A stretch of 50,147 nt of DNA, from the NCBI GenBank assembly GCA_049999765.1, contig JBNGIQ010009375.1:82273-132419 (forward strand). The letters run 5' to 3'. This DNA is from Phaeoceros laevis (taxonomy: Eukaryota; Anthocerotophyta; Anthocerotopsida; Notothyladales). Positions 1 through 9,700 of the stretch are shown here, piece after piece; position 1 is the first letter of the stretch, and the number at the start of each line of letters is the position of its first letter. The notes beneath the pieces were generated by a model. The model worked only from the letters and a program-made list of their open reading frames with translations, was not told the DNA's origin and searched no databases. The position numbers and the translations under genes are program-made.

Positions 1-219
1 CTTTGTGGGCATGCGGAGAAGCTAGCTCTGGCGTTTGGTCTGTTGAACACTCCGTGTGGGACACCTCTGGTGGTAACGAAGAATCTACGCATGTGCAGTG
101 ACTGCCACAGCTCCACGGAAATCATGTCAAGGCTTGAACAAAGAGACATTGTGGTAAGGGATGGGTACCGTGTGCATCGATTTGCAAACGGGCGTTGCAG
201 TTGTAAGGGACGACCATGA
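1..219 (+). CDS. PPR protein, C-terminal part of the DYW domain (5' end outside window)
   Basis: The frame is open from base 1 to a TGA at 217-219 (72 codons). It shows the end of a DYW deaminase-like domain: HAEKLALAFGLLNTP, then TKNLRMCSDCH, IVVRD and HRFANGRCSC. The HxE of HAEKL, the CxxCH and the terminal CxC are the zinc-binding positions of the family. DYW proteins are RNA-binding pentatricopeptide repeat proteins that carry out C-to-U editing in chloroplasts and mitochondria. The last residues here are CSCKGRP, not the usual DYW tripeptide. The PPR repeats lie outside the window, so target and organelle cannot be inferred. A decayed relative lies at about 46950-47520 on the other strand. 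Confidence 0.9.
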   Translation, partial: LCGHAEKLALAFGLLNTPCGTPLVVTKNLRMCSDCHSSTEIMSRLEQRDIVVRDGYRVHRFANGRCSCKGRP

Positions 220-259
220 GAATACTCAAGATCTAGCCAGTGCTCAGGTGTGAGTGCGA

Positions 260-369
260 GAGATTGTGGTCTTCCTCTTGGGTGTGAATGTGCTTACTTA
301 ACTCTATCCCCGTCAAATTGAGACTGTTGTCTTTCTCTCGGGGTGAACGTGCGTGCGTAACTCTATCGG
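260..369. repeat. Degenerate direct repeat downstream of the PPR gene
   Basis: Two diverged copies, 260-309 and 320-369, run from GAGA(T/C)TGT through TAACTCTATC at a period of 60 nt. They lie just after the PPR stop codon, in its 3' UTR or flank. No function is visible. Confidence 0.55.
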
Positions 370-670
370 ACAGGGATCGCTGACACTGATCCACCACGTA
401 TCAGAACACATGACCAGAATGATGTCTCCTCCCATACTGAAAGAAAGGGAGCTGATTGGAAGTGAGAACAGGGGCATTTTCCAGTGGATGCCCGGGCATA
501 TTTGAAGAACATGTTGAATGAGGCCAGGGGGCCTGTTAGGGTGAAAGGAAATTCCTGCCCCTAAAAACACTTCGCTAGGTGCGGGGCCCGCCGCGCGCCA
601 TGGCATGTCGCCATGGCTCTCCCTCCTGCATACCATCTCCCCTCGTACCTCTCTTCCTTTCTCTCAGTAC

Positions 671-1530
671 TCCAGCGACCGGCTACTCATGGCCCATTCA
701 CATAGCCTTTGAGGGACCGACCACGGTCACCGCGCGGCCCCGCACGGCACGGGGTAAACTAAAAAAAGGCTTGCCGCGCGGTTTCCGTCGCGGCTAGCCC
801 GACCGTGCCCTCTTCTGACTGAAAGTAACCGAACCACGCCATCGGGGGTGGTGCCTCGCGATCCAGGGCACTTAGGCGAAATAATAGGCGCACTTATTAT
901 TTTGCCTATCATTTCGGTAAGTAAGGGCGAGATCCCTAGAACCTAGAACACTCCTCGTACACACTCATTTTTCGCGCTTACTTACATGGGAATCATGACT
1001 TACATGGGAATCATGAGTAGTGCCAATGATGAAGAACAATACATGGGAATCATGACTTACATGGGAATCATGAGTAGTGCCAATGATGAAGAACAATTCC
1101 TGTTCTCAACAATATATGGAATGGAGGACATGAAATCATTTTGATAGGGTGACAACAACTGGAAGAAGAAAAAAAAGAGGGAGGGATCCATGTTCTTGAC
1201 AAAGCAAAGCACTTGGAGGCTGGGGCCAAACCCCAACAAGAGCTTCGAATGCACGAGGGCTTGACTCTTGGAGGGTGCGACCAAACCCCAACGCCACCCG
1301 CGAAAAAATGTTTGCACGGTCCGGGATGCATTAACGAATTAGTATACCGGGCAGCCCGGGTCGATGCCCGCCATACGACCAGCCCCCTTCCTGCGCGGCG
1401 ACGGTGGTGACCGGGGGTTTGTCGTGTTGTGAAAAGAGAACCGGAAAAAAATGGGGACCCGTTCTTTTCGGCCTGCCGCGCGGTGAGCGCCCAAGGCTAT
1501 GTGAATGGCCCATCACGCCACCGGCTCTCT
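671..1530. repeat. GC-rich element with diverged inverted ends
   Basis: The stretch at about 680-760 (ACCGGCTACTCATGGCCCAT, then a CACCGCGCGG block) recurs inverted at about 1440-1528, where the minus strand reads GGGCCATTCACATAGCCTTG followed by CACCGCGCGG. This fits a non-autonomous DNA transposon or two opposed copies of one repeat. Short palindromes lie within it (874-907) and beside it (1600-1624, arms GGGCTATGGC). No transposase was recognised. Between the PPR gene and argJ nothing else is gene-like. Confidence 0.4.
984..1097. repeat. Perfect tandem repeat, 2 x 57 bp
   Basis: 984-1040 and 1041-1097 are identical 57-bp units. Each also contains the internal 19-20 bp duplication ACATGGGAATCATGA. 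The identity indicates a recent duplication. No coding role is seen. Confidence 0.95.
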
Positions 1531-1782
1531 ACGGGATTTGATTTTAGTTCCGGTCACGGTGAACTAGACGGAATGGATGGTTCAAGGTCTGAAAGCTTCG
1601 GGCTATGGCGGAGCGCCATAGCCCTTTTGCAGATTTTGGATGCACCGCCGCGCCGCGCCTAGGCCCAGCAGAGCCTCGCCCCACCGCGCCCAGCAGCGCC
1701 GCACAGCACAGCGCCCTGGCCCAGCTGGGGGCCAGCAGAGCCTCGACAGAGCCTTCAGCTTGATTGAATCATGGCAGCTTCA

Positions 1783-1875
1783 TTGATGTGCACTTGCTCA
1801 GCAGTGATGTTCTTTGATGTGCACTTGCTCAGCAGTGATGTTCTTTGATGTGCACTTGCTCAGCAGTGATGTTCT
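1783..1875. repeat. Perfect tandem repeat, 3 x 31 bp
   Basis: Three identical 31-bp units start at 1783, 1814 and 1845, each beginning TTGATGTGCACTTGCTCAGC. They lie upstream of the argJ fragment in DNA with no visible gene. Confidence 0.95.
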
Positions 1876-1930
1876 GTGCAATAACTGGTGCTCTGTTTCA
1901 GAATGGTAGAGGTTTCATGCTGGTCTCAAG

Positions 1931-2006
1931 CTGGATTGCATTGATCTTGGGGTGGCTGTAGACATGGCTGTATGTCTACAGCCACCCCAAAATCAACGCA
2001 ATCCAG
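1931..2006. repeat. Long hairpin, 34-nt arms with 8-nt loop
   Basis: Arms 1931-1964 and 1973-2006 pair at about 31 of 34 positions around an 8-nt loop. The core pairing is TTGGGGTGGCTGTAGACA. It lies about 140 bp before the first surviving argJ exon. It could be a small foldback transposon or a miRNA/siRNA precursor. The near-perfect pairing and tiny loop favour a foldback element. Confidence 0.8.
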
Positions 2007-2144
2007 ATTGAGGAGTACAAGCAACATGTGCTCTTGATACAGTGGGAGCCATGTGCCTTTGTCCTACCTCGTTTAAGAAAGGTCTTTACTGCTCATGTTT
2101 CTGCGCATGTCTTTGACATTTGGGTGGGGGCAAAAATGTTGCAG

Positions 2145-3518
2145 GTTTTGCCAGGGCTGGCCAAGTCAATTGCATCTGATGGTGAAGGCGCCACATGCTT
2201 GATTGAGGTACCAGAGCCATCTCAACTCTGTAACTTGGGTAGAGTTACTTTGCTTCTATGCATCACATGTCCATTGTGATCTGGGTCGTAGTGGCAGTAC
2301 TGACAGCCCATTGATTACGCCATTGATGAACAGGTCCAAGTGTCAGGTGCTAGAGACGAAGCAGATGCAGCAACTGTCGCACGCTCTGTGGCAGCATCAT
2401 CTCTAACAAAGGTTGTACTTCTGTGGATTTCCATTTCGATTTGCGTTGGGCCTTATGTTATTTAGCGCACCTGCCAGACCATCTTCCGTCAAAGTTGACA
2501 TGCTGTATACGTGAAGCTGGATGCTTTGTTGTTGATATGCTGTTTCTCTGTGATGTCAAAATGATGACGAAGTTGAGTCGTTGCCATTTGCGGAGGTTAG
2601 TTAAGGTGTGGTGTTGGATGTTCTTTTCAACACTGCAGTCTTAATTGCCCATGCTGGGCAGCTGGTTTGTCCAGTGACTCTGAAGTAAAAAAAGAGGCAT
2701 TTGTCTGAGAGAAACTTTTGCTTTCAGTCGAGTTGCTCTTATTGGGAATTTTGTATGATGAGTTATTCCTATCACGACGGTCATCAGAGAGAAATCTGTG
2801 CTGATACCAATTTGGAATGAATTTCTGACAAAAAAGCTTTCATGTGATGAAAGGGATTTGAACTGCCCTTGATTGGCCTGTGTCCCTATAGGTGGATTGT
2901 GTTAGAATCTGCCCAGTGATGGTATTATCTTTGAGACCTGAGGCTTTTGGGCATGTTGAGAACTATGAGCAAGTGCTGAGGGCATGAGGGGGCTTTTTGA
3001 GAGAAACTGGACATAGGTGTGGTTACATTCAGGATCTCAGCTTCTGGTTTGGTGCTCCAGGCTGCAATATTTGGTAGGGACCCCAACTGGGGTCGGATAG
3101 CATGTGCCGCTGGATATGCTGGTGTGGAATTCAACCAGTCCAACCTGGAGATTAGCCGTGGACCATTTTTATTGATGAAGGATGGACAGCCTCAAACATT
3201 TGACCGGTAGGTATGGAGTTGTCGTGTACTTACCCCTGAGGGTTTGTGTGGATTAAAACTGATATTTTTGTTTGGCAGGACTGCAGCAAGCAAATATCTT
3301 CGAAGTGCAGGGGATTGTCATGGGACAGTGCTCATAAGTATCGTAATTGGTGGGTACTTGGAATTGGTCCGCTTGGTGGGAGGCAAACGACCACGTGCAT
3401 GTTTCTGATGATACCTGTTCTTGGTTTGGTTTCAGGTGATGGCCGTGGTGAAAGCAAAGCTTGGGGTTGTGATCTAAGCTATGATTATGTGAAAATCAAT
3501 GCAGAGTACACCACTTAA
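2145..3518 (+). pseudogene. argJ: argJ-like glutamate N-acetyltransferase, 3' exons only
   Basis: Five in-phase exons encode the last 146 residues of ArgJ, the plastid bifunctional ornithine acetyltransferase/N-acetylglutamate synthase of arginine synthesis. Exons: 2145-2207 (GLAKSIASDGEGATCLIE), 2334-2411 (SGARDEADAATVARSVAASS), 3061-3206 ([21 protein letters not shown]), 3279-3349 ([14 protein letters not shown]) and 3436-3518 ([19 protein letters not shown], stop). All introns are GT-AG and the phases agree. No upstream exons were found in 220-2144, so the alpha chain, the autocleavage Thr nucleophile and most of the beta chain are absent. The usual W of AWDGEGATC is S here. The exons carry no stops or frameshifts, so the truncation may be recent. 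An assembly rearrangement or a remote first exon is also possible. The 649-nt third intron has a decayed copy at about 48926-49290. Confidence 0.8.
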
Positions 3519-5068
3519 CCCAAATGGCTAGTTTCGACTTGAGAATCTGGGCCTGCCTGCTGTTGCGGATGAATTTTTGACAATTCCAACTGCCCACGCT
3601 TTGATTACATGTGTACGAGACAAGCGCCCATTGCTACGTCACCTTCAAGTAGTCCTCTTTCCACGATCCCTGAGTGCGACTGCCTGCCCTGCTGTAGAGC
3701 ATCAGCACTTGTACAAGCCTTCAGGAGGATCGAGTAGAAAATGCCTGTTAGGGTTTAGGGTTGAAGATGTCCTCACATGTTTTGCATAACAATGACCAAG
3801 CCAACATAATGCATGTGCTGCAAGGGAAATTGCAAAAACAAATAATTGGATGACCAAACGCCCGTGAGGATGTGTTTCACAGCTTTGCCATCTTCAATTA
3901 GAAAAGCATGCTTTCCAAATTGAAGATGTCCATTGCAGTCTACAAAAAGCATAACGCGAAGTAGCACTAGTTGATAAACCAAGAACAATACTCGGTGGCG
4001 CTGGGGCGAGACTACCTCCTAGCGGAGTCCAAGCGAGCCATTCCGAAACGAAGGCGTGACTGCTGCGCCCAGCAGGTTGGTACTTGGCTGTGTCGCGTGT
4101 CGCGTTGAGGCTGGAGAGCTTTCAAGAGGTCCGAGGCTGCGATGCAGGCAGACGGCCGGTTTGCTTGGGAGGCCATTGATGCTGGGTGTGCTGGAGAGTT
4201 GAGCGCCACAGAAATCCTGCTGCAGAGGATCATCCCCATCGATATCTGCTGCTTGGCAGGAGAAAGGGCCAGCAGAGGTAACTAAGAAGAAGCTTTGTCA
4301 TGAGTCATGTGACTCTTGAAAGCAATCGAACCCCTCGGCCTGCTCCTGCGCTATCTTCCTGGACTGGACAAAATCCAAGCTAGTGTAAAATCTGCGGCCG
4401 AGGCACAGTGGTTGGTTGTTCAAAATCAACTGGAGATATGATCGCTGTGCAGCAGCCTTTCCACATGTGCCGCTTCTTCTCATCTCGGCTGGACCTTCTT
4501 CTCCCAAGCAGCAGATTCATGAGGATTTCTTCGCGCGCAATTAGCTCCTGAGCTCACTCCCCATCAACGGCTTCGCCTGCAAACCCGCTGCCACCCGCAC
4601 AGCGTCAGACCATATACATATGATCCCCGGTAGCGCTCCCTTGGCCTCTTTAACTTGGAGATCGATGACCAAAACCGTCCCGCAGCGCCAGCTAGCCCAG
4701 GGCCGATCAGCTGTTGCTCTTTTCACCAACCAACGTGGACCCGTGTTAGGCAGTCCGTCACATCGCTCCAGCCTGTCAACATACATCGCTTTGTCTGATT
4801 GAAGCTCAGTGCTCCTGATTGACACCGCCATTGCAATTTTCGAAGTTGGTTTGGGAAATCTAAGACGGCAGGTGAAGCTTGACAAGTGTTCGACAAACCT
4901 GTTGATAGCGCCAGCGCTCGTGTTGTTCAAGGACTGGAAACGCGTGGCCAGCCCAAGTGCTTAGTCTCATTCGTTCTCATCTCAGCGTCTTTGAACTCCT
5001 CAAGCTTAAAAACTGCAGGCCCCAAACCTTATGTCTTTGCCTCGGTGGAATTGCGCCATCTTCAGTGC
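3519..5068. other. Intergenic DNA without a supported gene
   Basis: Only short open frames occur here. The longest, 129 codons on the minus strand at 4541-4930, has no recognisable motif. A short TTTAGGG-like stretch lies near 3746-3760. I see no RNA gene or transposon coding sequence. Confidence 0.6.
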
Positions 5069-5078
5069 TATATATATG
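5069..5078 (+). promoter_or_regulatory. Probable TATA box of the membrane-protein gene
   Basis: TATATATATG lies about 240 bp before the ATG at 5312. It is the strongest TATA-like signal in the preceding 500 bp and implies a transcript starting near 5100 with a leader of about 200 nt. Confidence 0.5.
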
Positions 5079-5311
5079 GTGACATGCCTGCAACCGCTAT
5101 ATGCGTTCCCTCTCCAGGGATCCATTGCATGCCCTAGATATCTCGGCGGTCTGTCTTAGTACTTGGAATTCGAACTTTGACAGCTTCAAGAAGAAGGAAA
5201 CCCTCCAGGGAGCTACACTAGTACTGCACCAGCTCGCGGTTTGCAGCACCTGGTGCAATCCTCCAGGCGCCGGCGCCGCCACAGACATTCTCTCAGTGTT
5301 GAAAGGTCACC

Positions 5312-6146
5312 ATGAATCCGAACCACGCCCGCTCTTGGTACCGCTTGTGCGGTGTTCTCGGCCCGATTCTGCTGTGCCTGTTCCTGCTGGTTACTGGGTT
5401 CACCGGGCATGGAGGCTGCGGAGCATTCGCAGCACCGACCTGCGGAGAGGCCCTTCCCTTCTGCGACGACGTACTTCGCATCGTGGAGATGATTCTCCTG
5501 GCCTTCATCTTGGTTGCGGTAGTCGACGTGCACGCAGCCAGCGCCGGGGGTCTTAGAATTCCTCTGCCCCAGCTCACTTGTTTCCTCCTGGCGGGAGTCA
5601 TCTCCGCCACCTTCATCCTCGTGCTTCACGACCCGTGGATGCTGCTCATGCTGTTCAGCGCAGGAATGGGGATGCTGTGCTTCGACATGTTCGCCATGCA
5701 CCCCACAGTGGACCGATCATCCGCCAGAGAGTTCGTCTGTATCGTCAGTTCAGGTAAACCGCAACTCAAATTCATCCGGTCTTTCTTCTTCGATAATTGT
5801 TGCAAGTTTTGATCAGTTGCTGCTGAATTCATGAACACGGTGAATTCACATTGGTTTGCTTGTTTGTGCAGTGGTGTGGGCAGGGGACGTGTATCTCGTC
5901 ATGCACAGCTGCGGCAGCCTTCTGAATTTCATTGCTCTCAACTTTTTTCTGTGGGTGTGGACGCCTATCATCTGCGTGTTGTGCCGTGTGATCTCCGCAC
6001 CGGGAACGACATCTGTTCCAGCAGGATCCGCTGCCCCAGCGCTAATTCCAACACCGGTATACGTAGCCTCGATTTCTAGGTCTCAATCAGCTGATCGGGT
6101 TAACGTTGTCACCATAGAAGCCACTGTCAGAGTGGCCTCGGAGTAG
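5312..6146 (+). CDS. Multi-pass membrane protein of unknown family (238 aa, 2 exons)
   Basis: Exons 5312-5753 and 5872-6146 join in phase across a GT-AG intron (donor GTAAAC, acceptor TTTGTGCAG) to give 238 residues. About five hydrophobic stretches are seen: residues 12-34 (GVLGPILLCLFLLVTGF), 55-75, 86-106 (FLLAGVISATFILVL), 108-128 and, from exon 2, about 160-190 (LLNFIALNFFLWVWTPIICV). The first extracytoplasmic loop has Cys residues (GHGGCGAFAAPTCGEALPFC) that could form disulfides. The tail after the last helix is Ala/Ser/Val-rich. The general look is of a small four- or five-helix plant membrane protein, but I do not recognise a family. The ATG gives a basic N-terminus before the first helix, a TATA box lies upstream, and both exons are open to their ends. 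Confidence 0.7.
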
Positions 6147-6333
6147 CTGCAACCCCCGCTTCCTGCGTAAGATACATGTTTCCTAGCCAGTTGGTAGACT
6201 AGATTGCTCAGTCGAAATTGATTGGACAGAGAGATTCTGCTATATTGTTGTTGAGGCACGAGTACTAGTGCTGCCAGTGGTTCAAATCATGAATCCAGAC
6301 TGGAGCCAGAGTGCTGTTTGTATACTACTGCTT

Positions 6334-6428
6334 GATTCCAAGTAAATATGCAGCTATTGTCGATCGACGTCTGGACACTGCTGGATTCCAAGTAAATATG
6401 CAGCTATTGTCGAGTGACGTCTGCACAT
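6334..6428. repeat. Tandem repeat, 2 x 50 bp
   Basis: Near-identical copies start at 6334 and 6384 (GATTCCAAGTAAATATGCAG). They lie in the roughly 390 bp between the membrane-protein gene and the ATPase promoter, where nothing else is evident. Confidence 0.85.
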
Positions 6429-6531
6429 GTTGCCAAACTACTGTTGCGTTTGAGGAGAGCCCATCCAAACGGTGACGCATCCCGATAACTGCTTCTATTT
6501 CGGGGGGGAAGCACCGAATCCTTGGACGAGC

Positions 6532-6539
6532 TATTTATA
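6532..6539 (+). promoter_or_regulatory. Probable TATA box of the metal ATPase gene
   Basis: TATTTATA lies 178 bp before the proposed ATG at 6710. Transcription from about 6565 would exclude the short upstream ORF that begins at 6543. Confidence 0.5.
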
Positions 6540-6709
6540 GAGATGCAGCCCTCCTGCGATGTGGTTGGGGCCGCTACTTACGAGGAGCGGGGCCCGGGGC
6601 TCGATTGATCAATTGCAGGAATTACGTACCAGCGCATCCCACCCTGCCCGTTCCGAGGGTGGTGGCAACGCTGGCAGCGCTCTTGGAAGTGCCATCTGAG
6701 GAGCTCGGA

Positions 6710-9700
6710 ATGGAAGCGCCACTTGCGACCCCACCCTTTGGGTGCCACTGCAAAGCGTCCGCGGTGAGTACTGCCCCTTTGAGCTTTCTCGAGTTCATCG
6801 CTTTTAGTTTGGAAGCAAACGGTTCGTCTTTGAAGACCGTATGAGTAGCGGTCAGGAATCAGATGACCAAAAACCATTGTGAGATGCTCGCAGAAGCATG
6901 AGAACAAGGGCGACCATCTTGTGCTGGTTGAAGATGGACGAATCACCTCTGTGGTGTCTTTGCCACCCTGGGTGCCCGGTAAAGGATACGTGTCGCATGA
7001 AGGTGCGGATGATCAGAGTCTGGTTTCAGGAACGTGCTGCCGAGTTGCGGAAGCCCATGTTCAGCGCGGGGACATCACGGAGGATGTTGAGCTGGAGATG
7101 GTGAGGCATCTTTAGTGCTTTTCTGCAAACGTGCTGCTGTTGAGACGAGTCAGTTAGAGTTGGTGTTTGCCTTACAGACTGATCTTATGTATACGTGATT
7201 GATCTTCGAGCTAGCTGAATGTTGATTGTGTTGTTTCTGAAAACGGAATTCAGTGTATGGAGGAGGCGTGCTGTATCCTTCCGATGGCTGCTTTGGATAG
7301 CTTCCTGCCACTGGCTCCCTACCTTGTCGGCGACCATGAGCATCGTGATGGATGTGGGCACAAGCAAGTTGTGCATGGAGACCACAGAGACTGGCTTGTT
7401 CCCCTCGACGATGGGTCGTATCTTCTCACCCATACCAAGACAACTGATCAGGGTGGTCCCCAACTGGTGGAGCATGGAAGGCTTGTGAAGGTGGGGGAGC
7501 TCATGGTCAAGAAGAAACCTAGCCTATGGGAAGGCCTCTTCAGCTTTAAAACTCCCCAGACAAATGCAGGTGCTGGGTACGCTCGCCTTTGGCAAGAAGA
7601 AGCCTCAAATTTAAAGCACGAGGTTGACGTTGCACAAGGAGTAGAGAATTGTGACGATTTCAACAAGGCGGCTGGCACATTGCTGCTTCCTGGTGGCACT
7701 GATTCCAGCAGGCCTTTTCCCTTGGACGAGATGGTTTATGTCAGTGTGGCCCAAGACCAGGACAAGGCAGTTTTGACGAAGACGGTGCTCAACGTCATGG
7801 CCATCTGCTGTCCTGCTGAGGACAAGCTCATCAGGAGCTTATTGGAGCCGTTGCCAGGAATTCAGGAGGTTTCTGTCAATTTCACCACCAAGACGGCTGC
7901 AGTGCTTCATGATCCCTTGCTCATCTCTGATGGGCAAATAGGTATTTGCTTTAGAACTTGATCCTCAAGCCAGTGATCAGTGATGGCTTTTGTTCGAGCA
8001 CGAGCTTTTTATGTCTCTTACAAGTTTCTTTCCTACCTTGGAAACTTTCGCATTGACTAGTAAGTTATGGTACCTACAGTACGTTGTTATTGTAAAATGA
8101 CTTCCCGCGTATCTTTGGCAGTGAAACTGCTCAATGCTGCCAACTTGGATGCCAGCATCAAGCAGCGTGGAGAATTGAAGACGAGCAGCAAATGGCCCAG
8201 TCCATGGATTGTGGTTTCTGCCATCCTCATGGGAGTCTTTCTGTTTCAATACCTGTACAACCCTTTGAAATGGGTGGCTCTGGGTTCCGTGGCCATAGGC
8301 CTGCTGCCTATGCTTAAGCGGAGCGTGGCTGCTTTGAGAATGTTCATCTTGGACATCAATGTTCTCATGGCAATTTCTGGTGAGCAAAATTGTGGCCTCT
8401 CTGAAAACTTTTGCATGATTGCACTTTAAGTTCTGAAGATCAAGTCCCTGCCATAATAGTGGGCAACCAGAAGCCTTCGTGACCTTCATTTGTTGTGCAG
8501 TTGTGGGTGCAACAGCTATGGGAGATTACCTGGAAGCAGGAGGCATTGCATTCCTTTTTGGTGTTGCCATGTGGCTGGAATCACGATCTGTTGACAAGGT
8601 AACCTTTAAGAACTCTCTGCAATCGCACATTGTGGATTGTCTGGTGAACTCACAGAAAGCACTTAAGAGTCTGATGCCATTCAATTCCTTTTGCTAACGT
8701 GCCATTTGGGCTTAGGTGATCTCAGGCTCGTACCGCTCTGGCTTCAGTTCTCAGTCTGGCACCTCAGTTTGCTGTACTGCTCGACACTGGTGCCAAAGTT
8801 GGAGTTGAAGAGGTCAAAGTCGGAACTTTACTGGCTGTGAGAGCTGGGGAGCTCATTCCCATCGATGGTGTGGTGGTTTCTGGCAAAAGCTGCATTGACG
8901 AGAGCAGCCTGACCGGAGAATCTTTGCCTGTGGAAAAGGAACCCGACTCTACTGTCTGGGCCGGAACCGTCAACATGTCAGGTATGTATGTATGTGTCAG
9001 ATATGAAAACAAGTTGCCTCACCCAATGAGGAGTAGTTTCCATGGCTTGTAGAGTCCTGGCACAAGGTTTCCAAAGCAAACTGTTAAATGAATCACCCTA
9101 AAGTTGTTGGCACTTATCCTTGTAGGGTACTTGACCATCCGGACATCAGCTCTTGCCGAGGACTCGGCAGTTGCCAGAATGGTGAAGCTTGTAGAAGAAG
9201 CACAGTCTGCACGTTCTCGTACAGAGCAGTACGTGGACAAATTTGCGAAGTACTACACGCCTGGTATGTATGGCATTGTATGGCGCCATTTTATGTCCTT
9301 GAAAGCGTACCTTGCATTGTTACAGTGACCTCTATCCTGTTTCCAATCTATGCCCACACTCATGCTGTCACAATCCTGCACTAATCAAACTTTTGGCTTG
9401 CAGCTGTGGTAGTAGCTGGTGTGTTGGTTGCAGTGATTCCAGCAGCCGTAGGGGTTCACAATGTGAGGCGTTGGCTTTACCTGTCACTCATCATCCTTGT
9501 GGGGGCTTGCCCCTGTGCTCTGGTGGTCTCCACCCCAGTGACCACCACGTGTGGTCTAGCTCGGGCTGCTAAAGCAGGCCTCCTCATCAAGGGCGGGTCC
9601 TTTTTAGAGGCACTAGGAAGCCTGAAGTGCATTGCCCTAGACAAAACTGGGACTCTGACAGAGGGTCATTTCCGGGTGCTGGATGTTAAGCCTGTCGACA

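Noticed and set aside
984-1875. CRISPR-like array
   Set aside because: The 57-bp and 31-bp repeats are contiguous with no spacers, and the genome is eukaryotic.
4541-4930. Minus-strand open frame of 129 codons
   Set aside because: No motif, no splice context and no conserved neighbour. Not supported as a gene.
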